Position numbers and translations under genes: made by a program
Source: Alphaproteobacteria bacterium
GTDB taxonomy: Bacteria; Pseudomonadota; Alphaproteobacteria; Caulobacterales; Maricaulaceae
Assembly: GCA_016124205.1 (NCBI GenBank)
Contig: WGOD01000003.1
Location: forward strand, 310,001 to 374,000
DNA length: 64,000 nucleotides
Direction of reading: 5' to 3'
The notes under the pieces: model-generated
Told to the model about the DNA's origin: nothing
The model's database searches: none
The model's input: the letters and a program-made list of their open reading frames with translations, nothing else
In this document: one piece after another, positions 23,515 to 31,927 of the stretch
How positions within the stretch are numbered: position 1 is the first letter of the stretch
Layout: every line of letters starts with the position of its first letter

Positions 23515-24081
23515 ATGACGGATGTCATCCATATCGCGCTGACGAAGGGCTATTCGGCAAAGATCGACGCTGATGATGCCGAGCGCGTGCTTCCTCACCG
23601 TTGGTACGCGAACGAAACCGGCTACGGCGTCTATGCCGCAGCGTACATTCAACCCGCGCCTGATGCCCGTGCTTCGCGTGTCTACCTGCACCGCTTCCTC
23701 GTGGGAGCGCGAAAGGGGATGACGGTCGATCACGTCAATCGCGACACGCTGGACAATCGCCGCGCAAATCTTCGCTTTGCGACACCGCTGCGCCAGACGC
23801 TGAACCGAGTGACCCCGACGGGGAATGCAGGTTTCAAGGGCGTCTATTTCGACAAGCGGCGCGGAAATTTTCGAGCTTCGATCAAGTTCGAATATCGCGC
23901 CCGGCACATCGGTGTTTTCGACACCGCTGAGGCTGCGGCTCGCGCATACGACGCCGAGGCCGTGAGGCTCTTTGGCGCCGACGCTCTGCTCAACTTCCCC
24001 CCTCATTCAGTTCCCCCATCTGCACCCGACCTGCGGGGCATGCCTGCCCGCCCCCCAAGAATGGGGTTGCGCACGCTCTGA
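23515..24081 (+). CDS. HNH endonuclease with AP2 DNA-binding domain
   Basis: This 188-residue protein has an HNH-type core: H59, D72-H73 in MTVDHVNRDTLDNRRANLRFAT, N81 and N85. An AP2/ERF-like domain follows at about residues 106-161 (GFKGVYFDKRRGNFRASI, then AAARAYDAEAVRLFG). This combination is typical of selfish homing endonucleases in phages. The proline-rich tail (after 161) may be an extension by read-through into neighbouring sequence. Confidence 0.88.
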   Translation: MTDVIHIALTKGYSAKIDADDAERVLPHRWYANETGYGVYAAAYIQPAPDARASRVYLHRFLVGARKGMTVDHVNRDTLDNRRANLRFATPLRQTLNRVTPTGNAGFKGVYFDKRRGNFRASIKFEYRARHIGVFDTAEAAARAYDAEAVRLFGADALLNFPPHSVPPSAPDLRGMPARPPRMGLRTL

Positions 24082-24111
24082 CTTCCATTCGAACGACCGA
24101 GGCTAATTCCA

Positions 24112-24600
24112 ATGACATGTTTCAAGACCCGCCCCGCCGACAGCTTCCCGGACGCGGTCACGCGCATCATGGGCGAGCTGACCGCTGAGGGTGCCGGCGA
24201 GATCATCGGTACGCGCGGTGGCCGAGTCCGCGCGGCGAGCGATCCCGATCAGGTGAACTATTCTCCGCTCAGCGTCGAACAGGCGCTTTTGCTCGACATT
24301 GCCTTCGCAAAGGCGACCGGCCGCGAAGGTCCGCTCCTTCGCGCCTTCCGGATCCAGTATTGCGCCGAGGTCGGTGACGCCTGCGAGCAGCTGCCGATCG
24401 TGACGCGCATCGGATCAATCGCACGCGAGTCCGGTGAAGCGCTCCACGCCATGAGCGCGATGGTTCACCCCGACAGCCCCGGCGGTGCTGAAACGACACC
24501 GAGCGAAGCCCGGGCGGCAATCAAGGAACTCGACGAGATGATCCGCGAAGCCGAGGCGGCGAAAGCCGACCTCATGCGGAAGGCGGGCCTCTCTCGATAG
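24112..24600 (+). CDS. Hypothetical early protein
   Basis: This 162-residue, mostly helical protein has YSPLSVEQALLLDIAFAKATGREGPLL in the middle and a C-terminal coiled coil (AAIKELDEMIREAEAAKADLM). It opens the rightward replication/recombination gene cluster. No family recognised. Confidence 0.7.
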   Translation: MTCFKTRPADSFPDAVTRIMGELTAEGAGEIIGTRGGRVRAASDPDQVNYSPLSVEQALLLDIAFAKATGREGPLLRAFRIQYCAEVGDACEQLPIVTRIGSIARESGEALHAMSAMVHPDSPGGAETTPSEARAAIKELDEMIREAEAAKADLMRKAGLSR

Positions 24601-24656
24601 GCCATCCGCCGCGGGCCTCGGTTCCAAGCGCGGCGATATTGCGAAGGAGATCGCCG

Positions 24657-25046
24657 ATGGCGAAGAACGCAAAGCATAAGGGCAACGGGTACGACCTGTC
24701 CGTCGTCTCCGAGATTGTCGGACGGCACGAAGAACTCGATGCCGAGTGCGAATCCATCATGGGCAAGGCTCGCCGCGAGTGTCAGTCGCGCCGGGCCGAT
24801 CAGAAGGAACTTCTGCAGGACGCCGAGGACGCTCATGGCATCCCGAAGAAGGTTCTCCGAGCCGAGCTGCGCATCCGCAAGCAGGAGCGCAAGTTGCAGA
24901 AGACCAAGGACGAGATTGACGACGAGATCGTCGACGACGTTCTGAACCTGCACGACCAGCTGGGCGAATACGCGTCCACGCCTCTGGGGGCGGCGGCGGT
25001 CAAGAAGGCCGAAGCCAGCGAAGCCGCGACGCAGGAAGCGGCATGA
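24657..25046 (+). CDS. Helical early protein, faintly GapR-like
   Basis: This 129-residue protein starts at MAKNAKHKGN with AAGGAG eight bases upstream. Its charged helices (VLRAELRIRKQERKLQKTKDEIDDEI) recall the GapR/DUF2312 coiled-coil pattern, but the match is weak. The C-terminus is alanine-rich. Its stop overlaps the RuvC-like gene. Confidence 0.6.
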   Translation: MAKNAKHKGNGYDLSVVSEIVGRHEELDAECESIMGKARRECQSRRADQKELLQDAEDAHGIPKKVLRAELRIRKQERKLQKTKDEIDDEIVDDVLNLHDQLGEYASTPLGAAAVKKAEASEAATQEAA

Positions 25047-25558
25047 GCGGCGGGCCCGTCATTCTCGCGCTCGATCAGTCGAGCACCCGGACGGGCTATG
25101 TCCGGGGGCGACCGGAAGGCCCGGTCGTCCTCGGATCCTATTCGAACGGGACCTGCAATGAACAATACGGCAAGGCGCTGCTCCGCTATGAGGCCTGGCT
25201 CGAGTCGATGCTCGACGGCGTCGACCTGCTGGCCTTCGAGCAGCCTGTCCGACCATTCCAGAGTCTCAACCTTCACACCGCGCGCCTGCTCTACGGAATC
25301 GCGGGCGTCATCGAAATGGTTTCGGAGCGCCGGCGTGTCGACTGCTTCGAAGTCGATACCGGCGAGATGAAGAAGCTGATCTTCGGGAAGGGCGGAAAGA
25401 AGCCCGACGAGAGCGTCGCCAAGCGCCACGCCAGGCGTTGGGGCTTCGACGCCACGAACGGCGATGAAGCCGACGCGGCCGGCGTCTTCCTCTTCGCCAT
25501 CCAGCACCAATACCCGGACGCCTTCGACCGGTGGCTCGATCGGAGGGCCGCAGCATGA
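25043..25558 (+). CDS. RuvC-like Holliday-junction resolvase
   Basis: This 171-residue protein has an RNase-H-fold resolvase pattern: D11 in ILALDQSSTRTGY, E66 in LLAFEQPVR, and D141/D144 in NGDEADAAGVFL as the acidic set. It would cut branched phage DNA during recombination and packaging. It overlaps both neighbours, and the next gene encodes GcrA. Confidence 0.85.
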   Translation: MSGGPVILALDQSSTRTGYVRGRPEGPVVLGSYSNGTCNEQYGKALLRYEAWLESMLDGVDLLAFEQPVRPFQSLNLHTARLLYGIAGVIEMVSERRRVDCFEVDTGEMKKLIFGKGGKKPDESVAKRHARRWGFDATNGDEADAAGVFLFAIQHQYPDAFDRWLDRRAAA

Positions 25559-26139
25559 CCACATGGACCGAACAACGAATTGAAACACTGAAGTCGATGT
25601 GGGCGAACGGCGAAAGCGCCGCAGCGATTGCCCGCGCGCTCGGCGGCGTGACGCGAAATGCCGTTATCGGGAAACTGCATCGCCTCGGGATCGGAGGACG
25701 TGCTCCGACAGCGATGAAGAAAGCGCGCCTCGCCAAGCCCGCGCCTTCAATCGCTGCGGCCGCTGCGAAGGACCGGGGAGGCGCACCGGTTGGCCGACCC
25801 CGACAAGCGCGAACGCGCCAGAACGCACCTGCCGAGGATCCGAAGCTCGGTACGAGCACGCCCAAGAACTCGGAACCGAGAAGCGCTAAGCCAGTGCACG
25901 TCCTCGACGTTCGCAGCGGGCAGTGCCGCTTTCCGACCTGGAGCGGAACGCCGGAGTTCTCCCAGCTCGTCTATTGCGGCGCCCCTGTGCGTGAGGGGTC
26001 CAGCTATTGTGACTGCCATCACAAGCGCACCCGCCAGCAATATCCGACGCGCCAACGGAGCAAGACCGAAAGGTCGGTCGAGCGCGATCTTGATCTGATT
26101 GCGGACGCTCGTGCGCGCGGCGGGATGGTGTTCCGATGA
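25555..26139 (+). CDS. gcrA: Phage-encoded GcrA-family cell-cycle regulator
   Basis: This 194-residue protein has the GcrA DNA-binding domain in its first 50 residues: WTEQRIETLKSMWANGESAAAIARALGG followed by VTRNAVIGKLHRLGIGG. The C-terminal part has CRFP...VYCGAPVREGSSYCDCHH, the cysteine/histidine segment of host GcrA that contacts sigma70. Host GcrA reads methylated GANTC sites made by CcrM, so this copy could redirect host transcription. It is coupled by ATGA to the resolvase gene and to the methyltransferase gene that follows. Confidence 0.92.
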   Translation: MTTWTEQRIETLKSMWANGESAAAIARALGGVTRNAVIGKLHRLGIGGRAPTAMKKARLAKPAPSIAAAAAKDRGGAPVGRPRQARTRQNAPAEDPKLGTSTPKNSEPRSAKPVHVLDVRSGQCRFPTWSGTPEFSQLVYCGAPVREGSSYCDCHHKRTRQQYPTRQRSKTERSVERDLDLIADARARGGMVFR

Positions 26140-26759
26140 GCGGGGCTCCGGCCGGAACGCTGAGCGCGAAGCAGGCGCATGTCTGGGAGCGCGATGAACT
26201 CGACTGGTATGTTGAGCCGAAAGCCGCGACCAAAGCGCTCCTGACCGTTGAGCGGTTCGTCGGCCCGGTCCTCGACCCCAGCTGCGGGCAGGGGAACATT
26301 GTCGAGACGTTGCGCGCGCACGGCTACATGGCCGCGGGTACGGACATTAAGCGCCGGACTGACGCCGCTTGGTTCCTCGGCGAGATCGACTTCCTCGCTC
26401 GCGTTCCAGGTGAGATCGAGTGCCCGGATTTTCCCAACTTCGTGATGAACCCGCCCTTCTTCAAAGCGAAGGGGGCCGAGGCCTTCATTCGACGCGCGCT
26501 CGAGTTTGCGTCGGGAAAGGTCTGTGCCTTCGTCGACATCAAGTTCCTCGCTGGCGCGAAGCGCGCGGAGGGATTGTTCAACGAATTCCCGCCCGCGCGG
26601 ATCTGGATCATCACCCCGCGCGTCTCGTGCCCTCCGGGGCATGTCCTCGTCGACGGCGGAAAAGCGTCCGGCGGTACGGCGGACTGGTGCTGGCTCGTCT
26701 GGGACCAGACCGCGCCCGCGAACGGCACATCACTCGATTGGCTGAGGAAAGCGTCATGA
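26136..26759 (+). CDS. SAM-dependent N6-adenine-type DNA methyltransferase
   Basis: This 207-residue protein carries SAM motif I as DPSCGQGN (47-54) and catalytic motif IV as NPPF (105-108), which fits amino-methyltransferases acting on adenine. The target-recognition part is small, as in phage orphan enzymes. Target site unknown. Coupling to gcrA is notable because GcrA senses adenine methylation. Confidence 0.8.
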   Translation: MSGAPAGTLSAKQAHVWERDELDWYVEPKAATKALLTVERFVGPVLDPSCGQGNIVETLRAHGYMAAGTDIKRRTDAAWFLGEIDFLARVPGEIECPDFPNFVMNPPFFKAKGAEAFIRRALEFASGKVCAFVDIKFLAGAKRAEGLFNEFPPARIWIITPRVSCPPGHVLVDGGKASGGTADWCWLVWDQTAPANGTSLDWLRKAS

Positions 26760-27127
26760 GCAATCGATCTGCTGACGAAATTCGCCGGGATGCCCTGCGG
26801 GTGTCGCTTTCGGTCTCCGAAGCTGTCCGCCGGCTCAATCGCATGGGCCACAAGATCAGCGATACCGGCCTTCACACCTGGGCTGAGCGGCGGGGTTACG
26901 CGATCGACAAGCTGCTTCTGCGAGCACCGGGAGCCGAGGTGCCAAACGACCCGTGCAGCCGCTCAGGGGCGGAGCGGCTCGCGGTGGCGATCAAGGCCTA
27001 CTGGCGCGAACGCGGCTATGAAGTTGCTGTACGCGTGGTGTCCGGCGGGTGGACTGCGAAGCTTCGCTCCGAGCGGTTCGACGTTCGCAGCGAGCTCGTG
27101 AACGGCCTGCCACCGAGGCAGCCATGA
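26756..27127 (+). CDS. Hypothetical early protein with HTH-like start
   Basis: This 123-residue protein starts at MSNRSADEIRRDAL (ATGA overlap). Residues 5-45 look like a small helix-turn-helix (VSEAVRRLNRMGHKISDTGLHTW). The C-terminal part is a short alpha/beta unit. Function unknown. Confidence 0.65.
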   Translation: MSNRSADEIRRDALRVSLSVSEAVRRLNRMGHKISDTGLHTWAERRGYAIDKLLLRAPGAEVPNDPCSRSGAERLAVAIKAYWRERGYEVAVRVVSGGWTAKLRSERFDVRSELVNGLPPRQP

Positions 27128-27333
27128 CGGGCCTTGAACCCCTTGTTGAGCCGAAACCCGAGGGTCGCCCGCTCGACGGGGCTGTGGGCCGTGTTCGCGT
27201 GAAAATTCCCTACCGGGTCGCTTGCCAGATCGCGGCGGTCCGGTTGACCGAGACCGGTGGGCTTGAGGGCCGGTCGGTCCGAACAGGCCAGTGGGGAGAC
27301 ATTATCGCGCTCGGCGCGGAGAGGTTTGGATGA
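27124..27333 (+). CDS. Small hypothetical protein before dnaB
   Basis: This 69-residue protein begins at an ATGA overlap and ends in another with the helicase gene, so translation is coupled to replication. No family recognised. Confidence 0.6.
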   Translation: MTGLEPLVEPKPEGRPLDGAVGRVRVKIPYRVACQIAAVRLTETGGLEGRSVRTGQWGDIIALGAERFG

Positions 27334-28796
27334 TGGACGTCGAAGAGGAACAGGCCCGGAAGAGTCCGCGCAACCTCGATGCCGAACAGGCATTGCTGGG
27401 AGCCCTTCTCTGGACCAACGAAGTTTATCACAAGGTGTCGGCCTGGCTGAAGCCGGAGCACTTCTACGACCCGGTTCATGGTCGCATTTTCGAGTGCATC
27501 GCCGATCGAATTGGCCGCGACCTGAAAGCCGACGCTGTAACGGTGAAGCAGAGCTTCGAAGCCGACAGCGGGATCGCCGAAATCGGCGGCACGCAATACC
27601 TCGCCGTTCTGCTGGAGTCCGCAGCGGATAGCGCGGCCGCAATCGAGTATGCCCAGCTGGTCTATGACCTGTCGGTTCGGCGGGGTCTGATCAGCTTCGC
27701 GCGGGATCTGCAAGCGGAGGCAGTGATCCCGGGTGAAGGGGCCAGCGACCTCCTCGAGCGCGCTGAAACGCAGCTCGTCGAGATCGCTCGTGGCGGCATC
27801 GCAAACGAGACGCGCGTCTCCTCGCTCTACGGTGCAGCGGGCCGCGTCCTGAGCGACGTCTCGGGCGAAACCCGAACGCCGGCGATCACGACCGGGATTT
27901 CCGATCTCGACAAGGCGTTGGCTGGCGGGCTTCGCAGATCCAAGAAATACGTGATCGCGGGTAGGCCGGGGCAGGGGAAGACCGTCCTCGGGCTTGCGAT
28001 CCAGCATGGTGCCGCCTCGGCCGGATTCTTCTCACCGATGTTCCAGTACGAGATGGATGACGACGAGGTCGCCGAGCGCTGCCTGTCCATGCTCGCCGCT
28101 ACCGATACCGACCTCTCCCCCTTCGACCGCATCACGTACGAGGATATCGCGCGATGGCGGACCGGCGTGGGCGACCCTCCCAACTCGAACCAGAAAGCCG
28201 CGCTCGCTCGAGCACGCGAGCGCATGCGCGATCTGCCGATGCCGATCGTCGACGCTTCCGGAATGACCGTGCCGGCTATCCGGAGCCGCGCGCGACAGCT
28301 CTACCGTGATGCTGAGCGCGCGGGCTTGGAGCCAGGTCCGCTGATCGTCGACTACCTGCAGCTGATCACGGCGCATACGAGCCGCGGCGACAGCCTGACG
28401 GCCGAGACGACCGACATCGCGAACGGCCTCAAACAGCTGGCCAAGCAGTTGAAGGTCCCGGTCGTCGCCCTGTCGCAGCTGTCGCGTGCCTGCGAGCAGC
28501 GGCAGGACAAACGCCCGCAGCTCGGCGACCTGCGCGAATCCGGGGCGATCGAGCAGAACGCCGATGGCGTGCTCATGCTCTACCGCGAGGCTTACTACGC
28601 CGAGAACGAAAAGGCCCCGGAAGGCGCTGATGCGGCTGCGGAATGGGCCGACCGGTGCAATGACCGCACACTCGAGGTCCTGATCCGGAAGCTCCGCGGC
28701 GGCAAGATTGGCGTCGTCCGGCTTCATGCCGACGTCGCGCGCAACCTCGTCACCAACAAAGCGGCCGATTGGGTCGAACAGGGGAGGGCGGCTTGA
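27330..28796 (+). CDS. dnaB: DnaB-type replicative DNA helicase
   Basis: This 488-residue protein has a DnaB N-terminal domain (NLDAEQALLGALLW), a linker and a RecA-like ATPase with Walker A GRPGQGKT (211-218), Walker B in LIVDYLQLI and the DnaB motif SQLSRACEQRQDKRPQLGDLRESGAIEQ. It unwinds DNA at the phage fork. No DnaC-type loader is seen; the following DUF1376 proteins may fill initiator roles. Two adjacent ATGs at 27330 and 27333 are possible starts. Confidence 0.95.
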   Translation: MMDVEEEQARKSPRNLDAEQALLGALLWTNEVYHKVSAWLKPEHFYDPVHGRIFECIADRIGRDLKADAVTVKQSFEADSGIAEIGGTQYLAVLLESAADSAAAIEYAQLVYDLSVRRGLISFARDLQAEAVIPGEGASDLLERAETQLVEIARGGIANETRVSSLYGAAGRVLSDVSGETRTPAITTGISDLDKALAGGLRRSKKYVIAGRPGQGKTVLGLAIQHGAASAGFFSPMFQYEMDDDEVAERCLSMLAATDTDLSPFDRITYEDIARWRTGVGDPPNSNQKAALARARERMRDLPMPIVDASGMTVPAIRSRARQLYRDAERAGLEPGPLIVDYLQLITAHTSRGDSLTAETTDIANGLKQLAKQLKVPVVALSQLSRACEQRQDKRPQLGDLRESGAIEQNADGVLMLYREAYYAENEKAPEGADAAAEWADRCNDRTLEVLIRKLRGGKIGVVRLHADVARNLVTNKAADWVEQGRAA

Positions 28797-29284
28797 CCGA
28801 TCCCTACTACCGCATGTTCCCGCGCGAGTGGGACGATCTGACGGCCTGTCTTTCGCTTGGCGAGGAGGCAGGCCTGCTTCAGCTCTGCAACGCGGCTTTC
28901 ATCGCCGGCGGGAAGCTGGCCGACGAGGCTGAGACCGACCGGGCACTGGCGGCTCGCTGCCGTGTCAGTTCACGCCGTTGGCAAGCAATCAAGGCGCGTC
29001 TGTTCGACACCGGGTTGATTGAGATCGTCGACGGCCAGCTTCAGCCAGGGGTCATTCTCGGGCCTCGTGGGAGAAGACCCGTCTCGGCCGACGATCGCGC
29101 GGCTGTCGAGGCTGAGTGCGGGGGCGCGTGCGTCTACTGCGGTGCGACTGACGGACCGTTCGAAATCGATCACGTCATTCCGGTCGCGCGCGGAGGCCGT
29201 CATCACCGGCGAAACTTCGCTCTCGCGTGCCAACCCTGCAACCGACGCAAGGGGGCCAAGATCCCCGAGGAGTGGCTTCAATGA
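28793..29284 (+). CDS. DUF1376 domain fused to HNH endonuclease
   Basis: This 163-residue protein starts at TTG 28793, which overlaps the helicase stop (TTGA) and gives TDPYYRMFPREWDD, the usual DUF1376 opening. Residues 1-85 are the DUF1376 (YdaU-like) part. Residues 108-160 form an HNH zinc nuclease: C113, C116, D126-H127, N141, C146, C149 (ALACQPCNRRKG). This puts a nuclease on a replication-associated domain. The next gene is a second DUF1376 protein, suggesting duplication and capture. Confidence 0.8.
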   Translation: MTDPYYRMFPREWDDLTACLSLGEEAGLLQLCNAAFIAGGKLADEAETDRALAARCRVSSRRWQAIKARLFDTGLIEIVDGQLQPGVILGPRGRRPVSADDRAAVEAECGGACVYCGATDGPFEIDHVIPVARGGRHHRRNFALACQPCNRRKGAKIPEEWLQ

Positions 29285-30186
29285 ACGGTCTTCCGTATTA
29301 CCGAGCCTTTCCCCGAGACTTCATCGAAGGCACCGTCGGAATGAGCTTCGAGGAGAAGGCGGCATACCGCCTCGTGCTCGATCTCATCTACATGCAGAAC
29401 GGCCGTTTGCCGGACGATGCCCGGTACATTTCGGGGCTGCTCGGATGCTCCGTTCGGAAGTGGAACGCACTTCGGGAAACGCTCATCGAGAAGGGCAAGA
29501 TCTACGCTAAAGACGGGATTATCTCGAACTTACGCGCCGATAAAGAGCTCGAAACAACGGAAACACTGCGAGAAAAAAAGCGCGAAAATGCGTCCGGTCC
29601 TAGGAAAAACAGGGACTTAAAAAAGCGACCGCTAAGCGATACAGATACAGATATAAATAACCCCCCTACCCCCCCTGACGGGGGGAATGTCCCCCCGCCT
29701 GATGGCAAGCCGGTCGAACCGAGCGATCCACCAAAGAAAGACCCACCTGTCGAAGACCCGTGGAAGTTCTTCACCCGGTTCTGGGAAGCGTATCCATCCG
29801 AAGGCAAGGTCAGCGCCAGCGAGGACCGGGCCCGGTTTGCGTTCGGACCAGCCGCGGTGAAGCTCGGGGCGGAGCGCGTCGCCCGGTCCGCCGAGAACTA
29901 CGCCCGGGCTGTGAAGGACGCGAACACAAAGCCCGTCAGCATCTTCCGCTTTCTGACGGTCTCGGAAGGCCTGATCGAGCGCTACGGCGCGGCGGCAGGC
30001 GGTGGTGGCCGGTCGGCCGAAAGCTGGCGCGCTGTCGTGAGGCTCTACGCCGACAAAGGCCTGTGGTCGGTGCCTGGCTCGGGCCCGCCCGGCTCCCGCG
30101 ATTGCCGCGTGCCGCCGGAGATCCTCGCTGAGTTTGGCTACGGCGATGCCAAGCCGCCGCTCAAGGTCGTCGGAGGAGCGGCGTGA
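29281..30186 (+). CDS. DUF1376 replication-associated protein
   Basis: This 301-residue protein has an N-terminal DUF1376 winged-helix-like region (YYRAFPRDFIEGTVGMSFEEKAAYRLVLDLIY), a lysine-rich linker, a proline/glycine linker, and a C-terminal part (WKFFTRFWEAYPSEG) typical of YdaU-like phage replication proteins. The linker coding is A-rich and then C/G-tract rich, unlike neighbours. It probably helps recruit the helicase; inferred. Confidence 0.75.
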   Translation: MNGLPYYRAFPRDFIEGTVGMSFEEKAAYRLVLDLIYMQNGRLPDDARYISGLLGCSVRKWNALRETLIEKGKIYAKDGIISNLRADKELETTETLREKKRENASGPRKNRDLKKRPLSDTDTDINNPPTPPDGGNVPPPDGKPVEPSDPPKKDPPVEDPWKFFTRFWEAYPSEGKVSASEDRARFAFGPAAVKLGAERVARSAENYARAVKDANTKPVSIFRFLTVSEGLIERYGAAAGGGGRSAESWRAVVRLYADKGLWSVPGSGPPGSRDCRVPPEILAEFGYGDAKPPLKVVGGAA

Positions 30187-30536
30187 CCGAGCGAACCTAC
30201 ACCCGTGTCGCTCAGGTCGAACGGCTCTGCCTGCCCGGGCCGAGAGTGATGGCCGCGGCCGCGATCAGCCTCGGGGTTCACGAGGGGCGCTGGTACTGCG
30301 CCTGCGAATACTCGCTGCCGACGGGCGAGGGGGGCGGGGAAGGGCTAGGCTTCTCGAACACCTGTCCGCGCCGGGAGGGATACGCCTCGCGCGAAGCGGC
30401 GATCAGGGCCGCGTGCGAGCGGCTCCGCCGGCACATGAGCGATCGGCGAGAGATCGCCAAGCAACAGCACGCCTGGCTGGACGAGATTGAGCGTTCGCTT
30501 GATCAACCTGATCTGTTCGAAGGGCTGGCCGCATGA
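30183..30536 (+). CDS. Hypothetical early protein
   Basis: This 117-residue protein starts at GTG 30183 (GTGA overlap). It has a few cysteines (WYCACEYS, NTCPRR) and a C-terminal amphipathic helix. No family recognised. Confidence 0.65.
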   Translation: MTERTYTRVAQVERLCLPGPRVMAAAAISLGVHEGRWYCACEYSLPTGEGGGEGLGFSNTCPRREGYASREAAIRAACERLRRHMSDRREIAKQQHAWLDEIERSLDQPDLFEGLAA

Positions 30537-31267
30537 ACGTTCGCGAGCCTCGCCGGTCGTCGCTGCCGAAGACGTTCAAGGACGCTGCTCGCCGGCGTCG
30601 AGTGAAGACCTACTGCCGAAGCCCGGAGCATGAAGCCGAGCGCCGGGCATTTTACCGAATGCTGGAGACAGTCATGGACGAGGAGCGCCAAGAGCGCGTT
30701 GCCGCGGGACGCCGTGTCGTCCTGCCCGAACCGGGCCGCGACGGGAATCCCCTCGAGCTGGCCGCTCGAGCGCGAGTGAACCAGAACCCGAAGGAGCCGG
30801 ATCAATGGGCGCCGTTCGATCTGTCGCACCCGATCGAGAAAATGCGGCTTCGCGGCTCGCTCGGGGCGGATGCGCTGCAGATCGATCTGCGCTACCGGGC
30901 CTCCCGTGTCTGGTTCGTGTTCTGGAACCGGGCGTTCGGGTACGGCCATGACACGACGCTGAGGGAGTCGGTCGACGGGGGAGGCGACGGCACTGGGTCA
31001 GCGAACGCGCGCGCCCAGGCCGTGATCGATCGCACGAAGATCCTCGCCCAGCCTGGCATGACGCGCCGGCGGTTCTACGACCTCGATGCGATCTGTGGAG
31101 GGGGGAGCCGGATCAGCGATCTGGCCAAAGCGAGCCATCGTGACCAGAAAACCGTGCGGGAATCGCTGCTCACCGGCCTCGACGTGGTGGCCGGATTTGA
31201 ACCTTGGGACCGCTACATACAAGGGATTCCGACGCTCTCAGTACAATTTGTTGCGAAGGCGTCTTGA
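30533..31267 (+). CDS. Hypothetical protein with C-terminal HTH, possible late regulator
   Basis: This 244-residue, basic protein has a C-terminal DNA-binding-like segment (DLDAICGGGSRISDLAKASHRDQKTVRESLLTGL). It is the last gene before a terminator and the packaging genes, where antiterminators often lie. No family is assigned with confidence. Confidence 0.6.
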   Translation: MNVREPRRSSLPKTFKDAARRRRVKTYCRSPEHEAERRAFYRMLETVMDEERQERVAAGRRVVLPEPGRDGNPLELAARARVNQNPKEPDQWAPFDLSHPIEKMRLRGSLGADALQIDLRYRASRVWFVFWNRAFGYGHDTTLRESVDGGGDGTGSANARAQAVIDRTKILAQPGMTRRRFYDLDAICGGGSRISDLAKASHRDQKTVRESLLTGLDVVAGFEPWDRYIQGIPTLSVQFVAKAS

Positions 31268-31349
31268 CGTGACCCCCCGTTTTCGACCCATAAATTGTCA
31301 TGTTCGAGAGACGCGCCCGGAGCCAATCGGCCCGGGCGAATTTGTTTTC

Positions 31350-31377
31350 CGGCCCTGCTCAGCGCGGGGCCGTTTTT
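31350..31377 (+). terminator. Rho-independent terminator after the early genes
   Basis: CGGCCC (31350-31355) pairs with GGGCCG (31367-31372), followed directly by five T residues. It separates the early block from the accessory genes and terminase. Confidence 0.75.
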
Positions 31378-31392
31378 GATTGAGGAGGCATC

Positions 31393-31713
31393 ATGACCGG
31401 TGAGCCGATCAGTTGCAGCCTCGTGCACGGAGGCCAGACCTACGGCATCACCGGCTGGGCGAGGGCAGGTCAGTGGACGGTGATCGCGGGTGTAGCGACC
31501 GTCGCGCCGTTTCGAGTGGACGCTGGGCATAAGGCGTGCGCCATCACCCAAGCGGTCGCGGAGGTGGCGCGCTTCATTGCTGAACCCGATGGCCAGACGC
31601 TCCACGACTTCGCGAGCACGGTTCACGTTGGAAATGGCAAGGGGAGTGCGCTCGACGTTGTTCTGGCCGCAATGACCGCGGCCGAAATAGCCATCGCAGC
31701 GAACGCCGCATAG
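31393..31713 (+). CDS. Hypothetical protein
   Basis: This 106-residue protein has a ribosome-binding site TTGAGGAGG eight bases upstream. A small beta-rich first half and a helical alanine-rich C-terminus are visible. No family recognised. Confidence 0.6.
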   Translation: MTGEPISCSLVHGGQTYGITGWARAGQWTVIAGVATVAPFRVDAGHKACAITQAVAEVARFIAEPDGQTLHDFASTVHVGNGKGSALDVVLAAMTAAEIAIAANAA

Positions 31714-31726
31714 CGCTCTTGAGGCG

Positions 31727-31927
31727 TCAGCTTTTCACGGAGTGCGCTACCGCGCTTGCGAGGCGACGGCGGTTGTCCAACACACCGAGCACCGCGCGGC
31801 ATCCTTCGTTCGGGCACGTCACGGTGTTCAGCTTCACGGTTCGCTTGGTCCCGGAATAGTTTGCCGGCAGGGTGGTGATCGACAGCTGGTCGATCTCGGA
31901 TTCGCAGTAAGGGCAGACGGGAAGCAT
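31727..31927 (-). CDS. Small zinc-ribbon protein
   Basis: This 66-residue protein has CPYC near its start and CPNEGC about 30 residues later, forming a C4 zinc ribbon. Its ATG shares the palindrome CATG with the start of the divergent GIY-YIG gene. GGAG precedes it. Function unknown. Confidence 0.6.
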   Translation of the reverse strand: MLPVCPYCESEIDQLSITTLPANYSGTKRTVKLNTVTCPNEGCRAVLGVLDNRRRLASAVAHSVKS

